Positions 8,312 through 17,468 of a stretch of DNA of 64,000 nt are shown piece by piece. The notes under the pieces were generated by a model, which was given only the letters and a program-made list of their open reading frames with translations, was not told where the DNA came from and made no database searches. Position numbers and translations under genes: made by a program. This DNA comes from Citrobacter farmeri (lineage in GTDB: Bacteria; Pseudomonadota; Gammaproteobacteria; Enterobacterales; Enterobacteriaceae), in NCBI RefSeq assembly GCF_019048065.1, contig NZ_CP077291.1, positions 2,418,001 through 2,482,000 on the forward strand, given 5' to 3'. Numbering within the stretch: the stretch's first letter is position 1; every line of letters begins with the position of its first letter.

Positions 8312-8926
8312 ATGACTGATTTTACTCAACGTGATGATTTTGCGATGACGGCACGCGTGCTGGGGGCACTGTTTTACTATGCGCCCGACAGCACCGAAGC
8401 CACCCCGCTGGTGTCAGCGTTAACCTCTGACGACTGGCAGTCACAATGGCCGCTGGCAGCGGAAACACTGGCCCCGCTGGCGACAGACTTTAAACGCGCC
8501 AGCAATGAATCCCTTTCCGAAGCGTTCCAGCGCCTGTTCGTGGGGCCGTATGCATTACCGTCGCCACCCTGGGGATCGGTCTGGCTGGATCGTGAAAATG
8601 TCCTGTTTGGCGAGTCCACCCTGGCCCTGCGTCAATGGATGCGCGACAACGGAATTCACGTTGAAGCGGCGCAAAATGAACCCGAAGATCATTTCGGCTC
8701 GTTACTGCTGATGGCGGCGTGGCTGGCAGAAAGTGGCCGACACAGCGAATGCGAGCAGCTGCTGGCATGGCATCTGTTTCCCTGGTCGTCCCGCTTTCTG
8801 GACCTTTTCATTGAGAATGCCGATCATCCTTTTTATCAGGCTCTCGGTGAACTGGCCCGCCTGACCCTGGCAAAATGGCAGTCTCAGTTACTGACTCCCG
8901 TTGCGGAAAAACCGCTATACCGTTAA
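8312..8926 (+). CDS. dmsD: DmsD, Tat proofreading chaperone (TorD family)
   Basis: A 204-aa all-helical cytoplasmic chaperone. It binds the twin-arginine leader of DmsA-type subunits and prevents export before the molybdenum cofactor is inserted. The conserved TorD/DmsD motif EPEDHFG is present in the middle, and the LPSPPWGSVWLDRE segment matches E. coli DmsD closely. The ATG at 8312 (AGGA upstream) gives the same length as E. coli DmsD; a start at 8303 would add three residues. It is the last gene of the ynfFGH-dmsD operon, 42 nt after ynfH, and is followed by a terminator. Confidence 0.95.
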   Translation: MTDFTQRDDFAMTARVLGALFYYAPDSTEATPLVSALTSDDWQSQWPLAAETLAPLATDFKRASNESLSEAFQRLFVGPYALPSPPWGSVWLDRENVLFGESTLALRQWMRDNGIHVEAAQNEPEDHFGSLLLMAAWLAESGRHSECEQLLAWHLFPWSSRFLDLFIENADHPFYQALGELARLTLAKWQSQLLTPVAEKPLYR

Positions 8927-8932
8927 CCCTCG

Positions 8933-8957
8933 AAGGCAGGTTTTTCCTGCCTTTTCT
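8933..8957 (+). terminator. Terminator of the dms operon
   Basis: AAGGCAGG (8933-8940) and CCTGCCTT (8946-8953) form an 8-bp stem around TTTTT, followed by further T residues. Confidence 0.8.
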
Positions 8958-9056
8958 GATACCTGCGCTTTTCCTGGTTGTTACGGTGTCACTTTTTATC
9001 TCTGTTTTTAAGACAATTCTTTACATACCCTGCTTATCCTTTACGGCATAAGGCCA

Positions 9057-9073
9057 AATCGCTTTTAGCGATT
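9057..9073. repeat. Inverted repeat upstream of the osm operon
   Basis: AATCGCT and AGCGATT (7-bp perfect arms, TTT loop) lie about 145 nt before osmY. CTATAG at 9127-9132 is a possible sigma-S-like -10 element downstream. The repeat could be an operator for an osmotic regulator; nothing more can be said. Confidence 0.3.
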
Positions 9074-9218
9074 AATCGTCTGCGAATCTAATTTGCCTTC
9101 CCGCTGGAATCCTTCCCACCCTGTTGCTATAGCTCAAAACACCCTGCCGATACATGGCATAACAACATGCGACGATTATTCGCCGCCATAACGCATGCAA
9201 ACAGGGAGACACACTGCA

Positions 9219-9929
9219 ATGCACACATCCACGTTAAAACGCGTGCTGGGGTATGGTTTTGTCATCATTCTGCTACTGGCGCTGCTGCTCTGGGGAATTG
9301 GCGTCGACACGCTGAAATCGCGTCAGGTCGATTTGCTCTATCTCGGTCAACAGCATCTGATATTAGTCTTTACCTCAATGTTCTTCGCCCTGTTGGTTGG
9401 TATTTCAGGCGGCATTCTGCTCAGTCGCCCCGCAGCCCGTGGCGTTGCCGAATATGCCATGCAGATCTTCAATATTGGCAACACGTTACCTCCGCTGGCC
9501 GTTCTCGCCCTGGCGATGGTGATTATCGGCATTGGCGACATGCCTGCTATCGTTGCTTTGTTTCTGGCGTCGCTGCTGCCGATTGTGCGTAACACGTATG
9601 CCGGACTGAGTTCTGTCCCGCCGTCACTGATTGAAGCGGCAAACGGCATCGGTATGACGAAATGGCAGCGGTTGTGTCAGGTGGAAATTCCCAATGCCTG
9701 GCCGGTGATGCTTTCCGGGATCCGTATCGCCACAGCGATTAATGTTGGCACCGCCCCACTGGCGTTTCTGATTGGCGCCAGCAGCTACGGCGAGCTGATT
9801 TTCCCTGGCATCTATCTTAACGACTTCCCGACATTGATCCTGGGGGCCACCGCCACCGCGCTTTTCGCCCTGATCCTCGACAGCCTGCTCGCCTGGCTTG
9901 GGCGTGCCCTGAGCCCACACACAGCCTGA
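9219..9929 (+). CDS. osmY: Osmoprotectant ABC transporter permease, OsmY-type
   Basis: A 236-aa membrane permease of the OpuBB/YehW family with about six hydrophobic segments. The cytoplasmic EAA loop that contacts the ATPase is seen as [20 protein letters not shown]. It opens a four-gene operon (permease, binding protein, permease, ATPase) matching Salmonella OsmU (osmVWXY), which imports glycine betaine and choline-O-sulfate under osmotic stress. The ATG at 9219 follows AGGGAG; a more upstream ATG at 9195 lacks one. This osmY is unrelated to the periplasmic OsmY of E. coli. In E. coli K-12 the position next to dmsD is occupied by clcB instead. Confidence 0.88.
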   Translation: MHTSTLKRVLGYGFVIILLLALLLWGIGVDTLKSRQVDLLYLGQQHLILVFTSMFFALLVGISGGILLSRPAARGVAEYAMQIFNIGNTLPPLAVLALAMVIIGIGDMPAIVALFLASLLPIVRNTYAGLSSVPPSLIEAANGIGMTKWQRLCQVEIPNAWPVMLSGIRIATAINVGTAPLAFLIGASSYGELIFPGIYLNDFPTLILGATATALFALILDSLLAWLGRALSPHTA

Positions 9930-9960
9930 TGACAATGATAAGAACAACAAGGAGCGCTAT

Positions 9961-10863
9961 ATGAATTTCAAGAAAAAATGGCTGGGATGGCTCGCTGCGA
10001 CGCTGTTCATTAGTACGCAGGCCCAGGCCGCCCCCCTTATTCTCGCCACCAAAAGCTTTACCGAGCAGCACATCCTCTCGGCCATGACCGTTCAGTATCT
10101 GCAGAAAAAGGGATTTCAGGTTCAGCCGCAGACCAACATCGCCACGGTGATCTCACGTAATGCAATGATCAATAAACAGATTGATATGACGTGGGAATAC
10201 ACCGGCACCTCGCTGATTATTTTCAATCACATTAATGAGCGCATGAGCCCACAGGCGTCGTATGACACGGTGAAACGCCTTGATGCCAGACTGGGACTGG
10301 TGTGGCTCAAACCCGCAGAGATGAACAATACCTACGCCTTTGCCATGCAGCGCAAGCGCGCCGAAGCGGAAAATATCAACACCATGTCGGAGATGGTGGC
10401 GAAAATCGAACATATCCGCCAGACCGATCCCGACAACAACTGGTTGCTGGGACTTGACCTGGAGTTTGCCGGTCGCAGTGACGGAATGAAGCCGTTGCAG
10501 CAGGCTTATCAGATGGATCTCGACCGACCACAGATCCGCCAGATGGACCCCGGACTGGTCTACAACGCCGTGCGCGATGGCTTTGTTGACGCCGGTCTTA
10601 TCTATACCACTGACGGACGCGTGAGGGGATTCGATCTCAAAGTACTGGAGGATGATAAAGGCTTCTTCCCAAGTTACGCTGTCACGCCTGTAGTACGTAA
10701 AGACACGCTGGAGGCCAACCCGGGGCTTGCCGAGGCGCTTAATACCCTCTCGGGCCAGTTGAATAATGACGTGATCAGCTCGCTGAATGCGAAAGTTGAT
10801 ATCGATCACCAGTCACCTCAGCAGGTTGCTCGTGAATTTCTGCAACAAAAGAACCTGCTGTAA
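9961..10863 (+). CDS. osmX: Osmoprotectant-binding protein, OsmX-type
   Basis: A 300-aa periplasmic substrate-binding protein with a Sec signal peptide (residues 1 to about 23, ending AQA) and the OpuAC-like fold shown by [10 protein letters not shown] near the N-terminus and the GLIYTTDGR segment in the second half. It captures quaternary-ammonium osmolytes and delivers them to the OsmY/OsmW pore. An AAGGAG ribosome binding site lies 6 nt before the ATG. It sits 31 nt after osmY and 9 nt before osmW, within one operon. It resembles E. coli YehZ/OsmF at a family level. Confidence 0.9.
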   Translation: MNFKKKWLGWLAATLFISTQAQAAPLILATKSFTEQHILSAMTVQYLQKKGFQVQPQTNIATVISRNAMINKQIDMTWEYTGTSLIIFNHINERMSPQASYDTVKRLDARLGLVWLKPAEMNNTYAFAMQRKRAEAENINTMSEMVAKIEHIRQTDPDNNWLLGLDLEFAGRSDGMKPLQQAYQMDLDRPQIRQMDPGLVYNAVRDGFVDAGLIYTTDGRVRGFDLKVLEDDKGFFPSYAVTPVVRKDTLEANPGLAEALNTLSGQLNNDVISSLNAKVDIDHQSPQQVAREFLQQKNLL

Positions 10864-10872
10864 GGAGCGCAT

Positions 10873-11520
10873 ATGGAGACGATTCACTACATGATCGATA
10901 ACGCGGGGTATCTGGCGACGCTCACGTTCCAGCATCTCTGGCTGGTGGCGCTGGCGGTTGGGCTGGCGATTGTGATTGGTGTGCCGCTGGGGATCCTGAT
11001 TGTCCGCCACAAATGGCTGGCAACGCCCGTCCTGAGTGCCGCCACGCTGCTGCTGACGATTCCTTCCATTGCCCTCTTCGGCCTGATGATCCCGTTGTTT
11101 TCGCTGATCGGTCATGGAATTGGCGCATTGCCAGCCATTACCGCCGTCTTTCTCTATTCGCTGCTGCCGATCGTACGTAACACCCATACTGCGCTGGACA
11201 GCATCGCGCCGGGTTTACGGGAAGCGGGTCGTGGGATTGGTATGACCTTCTGGCAGCGTCTGCGCTGGGTTGAGATCCCAATGGCATTGCCGGTGATTTT
11301 TGGCGGTATCCGCACCGCCGTGGTCATGAATATCGGCGTGATGGCCATTGCCGCGGTGATTGGCGCAGGCGGTCTGGGATTACTGTTACTGAACGGCATC
11401 GGTGGCAGCGACATTCGCATGCTGATTGCCGGCGCAGTGATGATTTGTTTTTTAGCGATTGTGCTCGACTGGCTGTTACACCGCCTGCAAGTCGTCCTGA
11501 CACCTAAGGGGATACGATAA
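10873..11520 (+). CDS. osmW: Osmoprotectant ABC transporter permease, OsmW-type
   Basis: A 215-aa second permease subunit of the OpuBB/YehY family, with five to six hydrophobic segments and the EAA loop EAGRGIGMTFWQRLRWVEIP. It shares the [24 protein letters not shown] segment with OsmY, consistent with a heterodimeric pore. AGGAG precedes the ATG. Its stop codon overlaps the ATG of osmV by one base (TAATG), implying translational coupling with the ATPase. Confidence 0.9.
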   Translation: METIHYMIDNAGYLATLTFQHLWLVALAVGLAIVIGVPLGILIVRHKWLATPVLSAATLLLTIPSIALFGLMIPLFSLIGHGIGALPAITAVFLYSLLPIVRNTHTALDSIAPGLREAGRGIGMTFWQRLRWVEIPMALPVIFGGIRTAVVMNIGVMAIAAVIGAGGLGLLLLNGIGGSDIRMLIAGAVMICFLAIVLDWLLHRLQVVLTPKGIR

Positions 11521-12668
11521 TGATAAAACTGGAAAACCTCTCCAAACAATTTTCACAGAAAAATGGTCAGCCGCTAAAGGCCGTCGATAACGTTAATCTC
11601 AACGTACCAGAAGGAGAAATGTGTGTTCTGCTGGGGCCATCGGGCTGCGGCAAGACCACGACCCTGAAGATGATTAACCGCCTGATCACGCCAGGCAGCG
11701 GCAACATCCTGATTAACGGTGAAAATACCGATGAAATGGATACCGTCACTCTGCGCCGCAACATTGGCTATGTGATCCAGCAGATTGGGCTGTTTCCTAA
11801 CATGACGATTGAGGAGAACATTACGGTCGTCCCCCGCATGCTGGGCTGGGACAAAGCCCGCTGTAAAAGCCGTGCCGAAGAGTTGATGGCGATGGTGGCA
11901 TTGGATGCGAAGAAGTTTCTGCATCGCTATCCAAAAGAGATGTCCGGCGGCCAGCAGCAGCGTATTGGCGTCATTCGCGCCCTGGCAGCGGATCCGCCGG
12001 TCCTGCTGATGGACGAGCCGTTTGGTGCCGTCGACCCCATCAACCGCGAAGTGATCCAGAATCAGTTTCTTGAGATGCAGCGCGCGCTGAAAAAAACCGT
12101 GATGCTGGTGAGCCATGATATTGATGAGGCGCTGAAACTCGGCGATCGTATTGCCGTATTCCGCCAGGGACGCATCGTCCAGTGCGCCAGCCCGGATGAG
12201 CTGCTGGCCAAACCGGCCAACGATTTCGTCGGTTCATTTGTCGGTCAGGACCGCACGCTTAAGCGTCTGCTGCTGGTTTCGGCGGGTGACGTGACCGATC
12301 GGCAGCCGACGCTGACCGCGCAACCGTCCACGCCGCTGAATGAAGCCTTTGGCATTATGGATGACAACGACATTCGTGCCATTACGGTGGTGGATGGTGA
12401 AGGCAAACCGCTGGGTTTTGTGAAACGTCGTGAGGCGCGTCAGGCCACCGGCACCTGCGCAGATATCCTTCATCCCTTCCGCGTTACCGGCAAGGCCGAC
12501 GATAATCTACGTATTGTGCTGTCCAGACTGTATGAAAGTAATACCAGTTGGATGCCGATTGTCGACGAGGAAGGCCGCTATAATGGCGAGGTCTCACAGG
12601 ATTACATCGCCGATTACCTCAGTTCCGGACGTACCCGTCGGGCGCTGAACATTCACGAAAACAGCTAA
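11520..12668 (+). CDS. osmV: Osmoprotectant ABC transporter ATPase, OsmV-type
   Basis: A 382-aa ATPase of the OpuCA/ProV type. Walker A is GPSGCGKT (residues 39-46), the signature MSGGQQQR lies near residue 141, and Walker B LLMDEP near 162, followed by the switch histidine in VSHD. After residue about 250 come two CBS domains, which in OpuA-type transporters sense ionic strength or nucleotides and gate activity. The 1-nt overlap with osmW and the terminator after the gene close the operon. Confidence 0.92.
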   Translation: MIKLENLSKQFSQKNGQPLKAVDNVNLNVPEGEMCVLLGPSGCGKTTTLKMINRLITPGSGNILINGENTDEMDTVTLRRNIGYVIQQIGLFPNMTIEENITVVPRMLGWDKARCKSRAEELMAMVALDAKKFLHRYPKEMSGGQQQRIGVIRALAADPPVLLMDEPFGAVDPINREVIQNQFLEMQRALKKTVMLVSHDIDEALKLGDRIAVFRQGRIVQCASPDELLAKPANDFVGSFVGQDRTLKRLLLVSAGDVTDRQPTLTAQPSTPLNEAFGIMDDNDIRAITVVDGEGKPLGFVKRREARQATGTCADILHPFRVTGKADDNLRIVLSRLYESNTSWMPIVDEEGRYNGEVSQDYIADYLSSGRTRRALNIHENS

Positions 12669-12690
12669 AACAGGTTTTTACGCGACAAAA

Positions 12691-12722
12691 AAACCGGGGA
12701 GCGCATTGGCTCCCCGGTTTCA
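12691..12722. terminator. Bidirectional terminator between osmV and bioD2
   Basis: AAACCGGGGAGC (12691-12702) pairs with GCTCCCCGGTTT (12709-12720) around a 6-nt loop. A run of A residues on the left reads as a T-run for the minus strand (bioD2), and GTTT on the right serves the plus strand, so it fits both convergent operons. Confidence 0.85.
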
Positions 12723-12744
12723 CATTATGTTTTAGGGTTGTGAA

Positions 12745-13440
12745 TCAAGCCATGATTCTATCTACCGACAACACGCTACCCAGCATTGACAGGCGAATGT
12801 ACTGTCCAAGTTCGCGCTGCTCGGCGCGCGGCAAATAAGGCAGTTCACCAATCAACGGTGCCGGCAGTTTTTTACTCAGCACATCGATAATTTCCGCGTA
12901 GTGTGCCAGGCCCGGATTGATACGATTAGCGACCCAACCGATCAGCGGTAAGCCGTCGTTGGCGATCGCCTGTGCCGTCAGCAGCGCATGGTTAATACAA
13001 CCTTCCTGAATACCTACCACCATCAACACCGGTAACTGCTCCTGCACCACCCATTCGGACAACGGACGCAGATCGTTCATCAGGCTGCGCCAGCCGCCGG
13101 TACCTTCAACCACTACGTGATCAACCTTTTCGGACAGGCTAGCCAGCCCGTTAGAGAGTAAGGTGTAATTGATCGGGCCGCTGTGGGCGACGCTACTTTC
13201 ATCTTCGCTCAGGGCGATGGGGTTAACGGCCTCATAGGGCAATTCCAGCGTCGACACGCTTTGCAACACCAGTGCATCCCGGTTGCGCAATCCTTCAGGC
13301 GTCTCTTTACTGCCCTTCGCGACCGGTTTATATCCCGCAACGCTTTTTCCCCCCGACGCTAACGCTTGCAGCAATGCGCGGGAAACAACCGTCTTCCCAA
13401 CAGAAGTGTCTGTACCTGTAATAAAGAAACGCTTCAGCAT
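12745..13440 (-). CDS. bioD2: Dethiobiotin synthetase paralogue BioD2
   Basis: A 231-aa P-loop protein almost identical to E. coli BioD2 (YnfK), an ATP-dependent dethiobiotin synthetase paralogue that closes the ureido ring in biotin synthesis from 7,8-diaminopelargonate and CO2. The nucleotide motif GTDTSVGKT spans residues 9-17, and VVEGTGGW is the family's second conserved loop. The start at 13440 gives the E. coli length; an ATG 12 nt upstream is weaker because GGTGGAG then falls inside the reading frame. E. coli carries a main bioD in the biotin operon, so this copy is probably auxiliary. It is read toward the terminator shared with osmV. Confidence 0.93.
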   Translation of the reverse strand: MLKRFFITGTDTSVGKTVVSRALLQALASGGKSVAGYKPVAKGSKETPEGLRNRDALVLQSVSTLELPYEAVNPIALSEDESSVAHSGPINYTLLSNGLASLSEKVDHVVVEGTGGWRSLMNDLRPLSEWVVQEQLPVLMVVGIQEGCINHALLTAQAIANDGLPLIGWVANRINPGLAHYAEIIDVLSKKLPAPLIGELPYLPRAEQRELGQYIRLSMLGSVLSVDRIMA

Positions 13441-13565
13441 CACCAACTCCACCGTTATGCTTCGAAAATATAAGCCAGGAAAATAATACAGTGGAGAAAG
13501 TCTAAGGTATGCCAGGCTGAATCAGCTTGAGTTAGCGCAATTTTTGGTAGAACAGTTAAAAAATG

Positions 13566-14786
13566 TTAACCCTGTAATAGACGAATCAACAAAGAACCGT
13601 TATACATCGCGTCTTTTACCAGCGCGGCACCCGCCATCGTCCCCTGATTAGAGAACTGTGTGCTCTCAACAACCATATTTTTGCTGTAGGCCGGCAGCGC
13701 CTGCTGGCGGATGCTGTCCGCTATCGCCGGGAATAACACATCCGCCGCTTTACTGAGTGGCGATCCAATCAGTATTTTTTGCGGATTAAACAGATTAACC
13801 ATAATGGCAAGGATCCGCCCAACGTGCGTTCCCACGCCGCTGATAATGTCTTTAGCCAACAGATCCCCCTGCATCGCCGCCTGACACAGCGAATCAACCG
13901 TCAGCGGCTGGCCGTGGAGCGAGGAGCTCATGGATTGCGCCAGTCGCAGTTGCGCCAGTTCCAGTACGCTTTCGACGCTGGCAATGGTTTCCAGACAGCC
14001 GTGGTTGCCGCAGTAACAGCGTTTTCCATAAGGATCGACCTGAGTGTGGCCAATCTCCACCAGGCTGCTGCTACCCGCATGCAATAAATGACCGTCGGTA
14101 ATCACCCCGGCCCCCACGTTATGATCGATGACCACCTGAATCACATCACGCGCACCGCGGGACGCGCCGAACAGCGCCTCTGCCATCGTCCAGGCGCTGA
14201 TATCATGCTGAATGTAGACCGGCACACCGGTATGCTGCGCCAGCGTTTCACCGAGCGGCATCTCTTTCACATCGGCATAAAACGGCATCCGATGTACGAT
14301 CCCATTCTCGGTATCAATAATGCCGGGCAACGTAATGGCGATAGAGGTCAGACGTTCGAGCTTCTGCTGATGGCGAATAAAAAATTGATCGACCAGCGTG
14401 ACAATACGCGCCAACAGCGGCGTCTCGTCGTTCAGCGGCAGTTCAAGACAGTCTTCCACCACCAGCTTGCTGCTGAGATCGCGCAGGGCGAGAAAGATTT
14501 CCCCACGACTGATACGAAGGGACAGATAGTGCCAGGCTTCTGTTTCCACCACCAGTCCCACGGCAGGACGTCCGCGACTACCGGCTTCTTTAATCTCCAG
14601 TTCCTGAACCAGGTGCGCTTCCAGCATTTCGCGCACAATCTTCGTGATACTGGCGGGCGCCAGTTGTGCAAGACGCGAAAGATCGATACGCGATACCGGT
14701 CCCAGCTGATCAATCAGGCGATAAACTGCCCCCGCATTGGTCTGCTTTATTTGATCGATGTGCCCAGGCTGACTATCAGCAACCAC
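13566..14786 (-). CDS. mlc: Mlc, global repressor of sugar PTS genes (ROK family)
   Basis: A 406-aa repressor nearly identical to E. coli Mlc (DgsA). An N-terminal winged helix-turn-helix spans about residues 15-75 (ASITKIVREMLEAHLV), followed by a ROK sugar-kinase-like domain with the zinc site CYCGNHGCLE and its partner His in EIGHTQ. Mlc represses ptsG, manXYZ, malT and ptsHI and is inactivated when membrane-bound EIIBC-Glc sequesters it during glucose uptake. The start is a GTG at 14786, as in E. coli, giving modest expression. It is transcribed alone, upstream of bioD2 in the same direction. Confidence 0.96.
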   Translation of the reverse strand: MVADSQPGHIDQIKQTNAGAVYRLIDQLGPVSRIDLSRLAQLAPASITKIVREMLEAHLVQELEIKEAGSRGRPAVGLVVETEAWHYLSLRISRGEIFLALRDLSSKLVVEDCLELPLNDETPLLARIVTLVDQFFIRHQQKLERLTSIAITLPGIIDTENGIVHRMPFYADVKEMPLGETLAQHTGVPVYIQHDISAWTMAEALFGASRGARDVIQVVIDHNVGAGVITDGHLLHAGSSSLVEIGHTQVDPYGKRCYCGNHGCLETIASVESVLELAQLRLAQSMSSSLHGQPLTVDSLCQAAMQGDLLAKDIISGVGTHVGRILAIMVNLFNPQKILIGSPLSKAADVLFPAIADSIRQQALPAYSKNMVVESTQFSNQGTMAGAALVKDAMYNGSLLIRLLQG

Positions 14787-14914
14787 CTCTGACTCCCTTT
14801 ATTTTCGCGCTCCGAAATAATCTGTGGGCTATGGTGAAGCACTTCAATACACAACGTCAACTTTTTACTTAGCCGTGTGATTAACTGCACATTTTCAGCC
14901 GTTATTAAATTAAT

Positions 14915-15814
14915 TTAAGCGTACCTGACGGCCTGAATTAACTGCTGACGAAAGCGTAGCGCCGCCTGACTCTGTTCATGATGTGCCGACCAGACCAGCC
15001 ACATTTCCGAGACGGCATCTTCTTCAGCAATCGGCACCCAGCACATTTCATTGAGCTGAACTTTTTTAAATGAGGCCGGCAGTATCGACACACCTAAACC
15101 GGCAGCGACCAGCCCAATGATCGTCATCGCTTCACCGACCTCCTGAGTAATCACGGGCGACAACTGGTAGCGGCGCATCATGCCGAGGATGTCGTCGTAA
15201 AGACCAGTTCCGACATGGGGATCAAAGAAGACAAACGGCTCTTTCGCCAGTTCAGCCAGCGTCACGACCGGCTTTTGCGCCAGCGGGTACATCCGGGGGA
15301 TCATCGCCATCAGCGGTTCATGCAAAATAACCTCATGATGTAAACTCTCCGGCAGTTGGGTATTGCGCATCAGCCCCAGATCCAATGCCCCTTCGCTCAG
15401 CGGTGCCAGTTGTTCGCGGGTATTCATCTCACGGGTCTGCAAATGCATATCCGGGTATTGCTGCCGGAACAGTGACAGGGTATCAGACACCGCGCGGATA
15501 AACGGCGCTGACGAGGTAAAGCCGATGCGCAGTTCCCCGGCCTCCCCCTGATGCAGACGCTCCGCACGGGCGGCGGCGTCATTGACCAATCCAAGGATCT
15601 GTCGACTGTCCGCGAGAAATTGCTTCCCTGCGGCGGTCAGCGCAACGCTGCGGTTAGTTCGTGCGAGCAGACGTGCGCCGACCTGTTGCTCCAGCATCTG
15701 AATTTGCTGACTCAGCGGCGGCTGCGAAATATTCAGGCGGGCCGCGGCACGCCCAAAATGCAGTTCTTCCGCCACGGCAACAAAGTAGCGAAGGTGACGA
15801 AGTTCAATATTCAT
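14915..15814 (-). CDS. ynfL: LysR-family regulator YnfL
   Basis: A 299-aa LysR-type transcription factor. The helix-turn-helix is at residues about 18-37 (FGRAAARLNISQPPLSQQIQ), and the effector-binding domain fills residues about 90-290. It matches E. coli YnfL, whose regulon is undefined. The gene is divergent from ynfM, 121 nt away, the usual LysR arrangement with the target gene, so YnfL is likely to control the ynfM exporter. The AT-rich intergenic DNA holds a perfect TAATATATTA palindrome (15841-15850) that could be part of a binding site. Confidence 0.9.
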   Translation of the reverse strand: MNIELRHLRYFVAVAEELHFGRAAARLNISQPPLSQQIQMLEQQVGARLLARTNRSVALTAAGKQFLADSRQILGLVNDAAARAERLHQGEAGELRIGFTSSAPFIRAVSDTLSLFRQQYPDMHLQTREMNTREQLAPLSEGALDLGLMRNTQLPESLHHEVILHEPLMAMIPRMYPLAQKPVVTLAELAKEPFVFFDPHVGTGLYDDILGMMRRYQLSPVITQEVGEAMTIIGLVAAGLGVSILPASFKKVQLNEMCWVPIAEEDAVSEMWLVWSAHHEQSQAALRFRQQLIQAVRYA

Positions 15815-15935
15815 ATTTTTAAAGTATTATTTGAGACTATTAATATATTAGACAGAATAATAAGATTTTCCTACTCTAATCAATAAGGTTATGCCCGTCC
15901 CCTCAAAACACGGGTTTGTTGCGCAAGGATTTCCA

Positions 15936-17189
15936 GTGAGTCGTACTACTACAGTCAATGACGCGACGGCGAGCGATATTGACGACCAACGCATTTCTCA
16001 GCCGGTTCAGTTTATTCAACGCGGTACCTCTGCCTTTATGCGCGTCACGCTGGCGCTTTTTTCTGCCGGACTGGCGACATTCGCCCTGCTGTACTGCGTC
16101 CAGCCTATTTTGCCAGTGCTGTCTCATGAGTTTGGCGTATCGCCTGCCAGTAGCAGTATTTCACTGTCGATTTCCACAGGAATGTTAGCCGTTGGCCTGC
16201 TGTTTACCGGCCCGCTGTCGGATGCCATCGGGCGTAAGCCGGTAATGGTGACTGCCCTGCTGCTCGCCTCCTGCTGTACATTGCTCTCGACGATGATGAC
16301 CAGTTGGCACGGCATTCTGGTGATGCGTGCGCTGATTGGCCTTTCGCTCAGCGGCGTAGCGGCGGTCGGAATGACCTATCTGAGCGAGGAGATCCACCCC
16401 AGTTTTGTCGCGTTCTCTATGGGACTGTACATCAGCGGTAACTCGATTGGTGGAATGAGCGGACGTCTGATTAGCGGTGTATTTACGGATTTCTTTAGCT
16501 GGCGCATTGCGCTGGCCGCCATTGGCTGCTTCGCGCTGGCATCGGCCCTGATGTTCTGGAAAATTTTGCCCGAATCGCGCCATTTCCGCCCCACATCGCT
16601 GCGCCCCAAAACGCTGTTCATTAACTTTCGACTCCACTGGCGCGACCAGGGGTTGCCGCTATTGTTTGCGGAAGGCTTTCTGCTGATGGGGTCGTTTGTC
16701 ACCCTGTTTAACTATATTGGCTATCGCCTGATGCTTTCACCGTGGGAACTCAGCCAGGCCGTGGTCGGTCTGCTTTCCGTCGCCTATCTGACCGGGACCT
16801 GGAGTTCGCCGAAAGCCGGTTCGATGACGGTGCGCTATGGGCGCGGTCCGGTGATGCTCTTTTCTACCGCCGTAATGCTTGTCGGTCTGCTAATGACTTT
16901 ATTCAGCTCGCTATGGCTGATTTTCGCCGGCATGCTGCTCTTCTCGGCGGGATTCTTTGGTGCCCACTCGGTCGCCAGTAGCTGGATTGGCCCGCGCGCT
17001 CGTCGGGCGAAAGGCCAGGCCTCTTCGCTGTATCTGTTCAGCTACTATCTGGGATCGAGTATCGCCGGTACGCTCGGCGGTGTGTTCTGGCATAACTATG
17101 GCTGGAATGGCGTCGGGGGGTTTATCGCGATTATGCTGGTACTGGCCATTCTGGTCGGTACCCGACTGCACCATCGTCTTCACGTCTAG
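15936..17189 (+). CDS. ynfM: MFS exporter YnfM
   Basis: A 417-aa major facilitator with 12 predicted membrane segments and the loop 2-3 motif GPLSDAIGRKPVM. It matches E. coli YnfM, a DHA1 family exporter linked to arabinose-type sugar efflux by family resemblance. The start is taken as the GTG at 15936 (AAGGAT 5 nt upstream), which reproduces the E. coli protein length; a longer in-frame start at 15891 adds 15 unconserved residues. It is divergent from ynfL and followed by a terminator. Confidence 0.9.
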   Translation: MSRTTTVNDATASDIDDQRISQPVQFIQRGTSAFMRVTLALFSAGLATFALLYCVQPILPVLSHEFGVSPASSSISLSISTGMLAVGLLFTGPLSDAIGRKPVMVTALLLASCCTLLSTMMTSWHGILVMRALIGLSLSGVAAVGMTYLSEEIHPSFVAFSMGLYISGNSIGGMSGRLISGVFTDFFSWRIALAAIGCFALASALMFWKILPESRHFRPTSLRPKTLFINFRLHWRDQGLPLLFAEGFLLMGSFVTLFNYIGYRLMLSPWELSQAVVGLLSVAYLTGTWSSPKAGSMTVRYGRGPVMLFSTAVMLVGLLMTLFSSLWLIFAGMLLFSAGFFGAHSVASSWIGPRARRAKGQASSLYLFSYYLGSSIAGTLGGVFWHNYGWNGVGGFIAIMLVLAILVGTRLHHRLHV

Positions 17190-17196
17190 TCTGAAA

Positions 17197-17224
17197 GAAA
17201 AGCCCGGATCTCACCGGGCTTTTC
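17197..17224. terminator. Terminator after ynfM, usable on both strands
   Basis: GAAAAGCCCGG (17197-17207) and CCGGGCTTTTC (17214-17224) form an 11-bp stem with a 6-nt loop. The T-run on the plus strand serves ynfM; the A-rich left side gives CTTTTCTTTC on the minus strand, 20 nt past the stop of the small minus-strand ORF. Confidence 0.85.
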
Positions 17225-17243
17225 GCCTCTCGACCAACAGCGG

Positions 17244-17336
17244 TTACCAAATTCCTAAGATTGATGAATACCCCATCAATTCTCTGACGGCATCCAGTGC
17301 CAGAAGAGCAAAGACAACCCAGTGGAGTGGATTCAT
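17244..17336 (-). CDS. Candidate 30-aa hydrophobic small protein
   Basis: ATG at 17336 opens 30 codons ending in TAA at 17244. The product starts MNPLHWVVFALLALDAV and ends ILGIW: one hydrophobic helix with charged residues in the middle, the look of the small inner-membrane proteins of enterobacteria. The terminator stem at 17224-17197 follows in the right direction. Against it, no Shine-Dalgarno sequence is visible (CACACAGCAAA before the ATG) and only a weak promoter (TATAGT at 17393-17388) can be pointed to. I do not recognise a named homologue. It may be chance. Confidence 0.3.
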   Translation of the reverse strand: MNPLHWVVFALLALDAVRELMGYSSILGIW

Positions 17337-17468
17337 TTTGCTGTGTGTGTTTATTTTTATTGGACGGGTTTGATGTTCCCGTCAGCTACTATAAAAAAGG
17401 CTATCGATAAACATAACTACCCATTATGGTGGGGGAACTCAACCTGCCTGTTTCGTCGAAGAGGTTAC

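Noticed and set aside
15841..15850. TAATATATTA as a definite YnfL operator
   Set aside because: Short AT-only palindromes are frequent in such DNA; no LysR consensus for YnfL is known to me.
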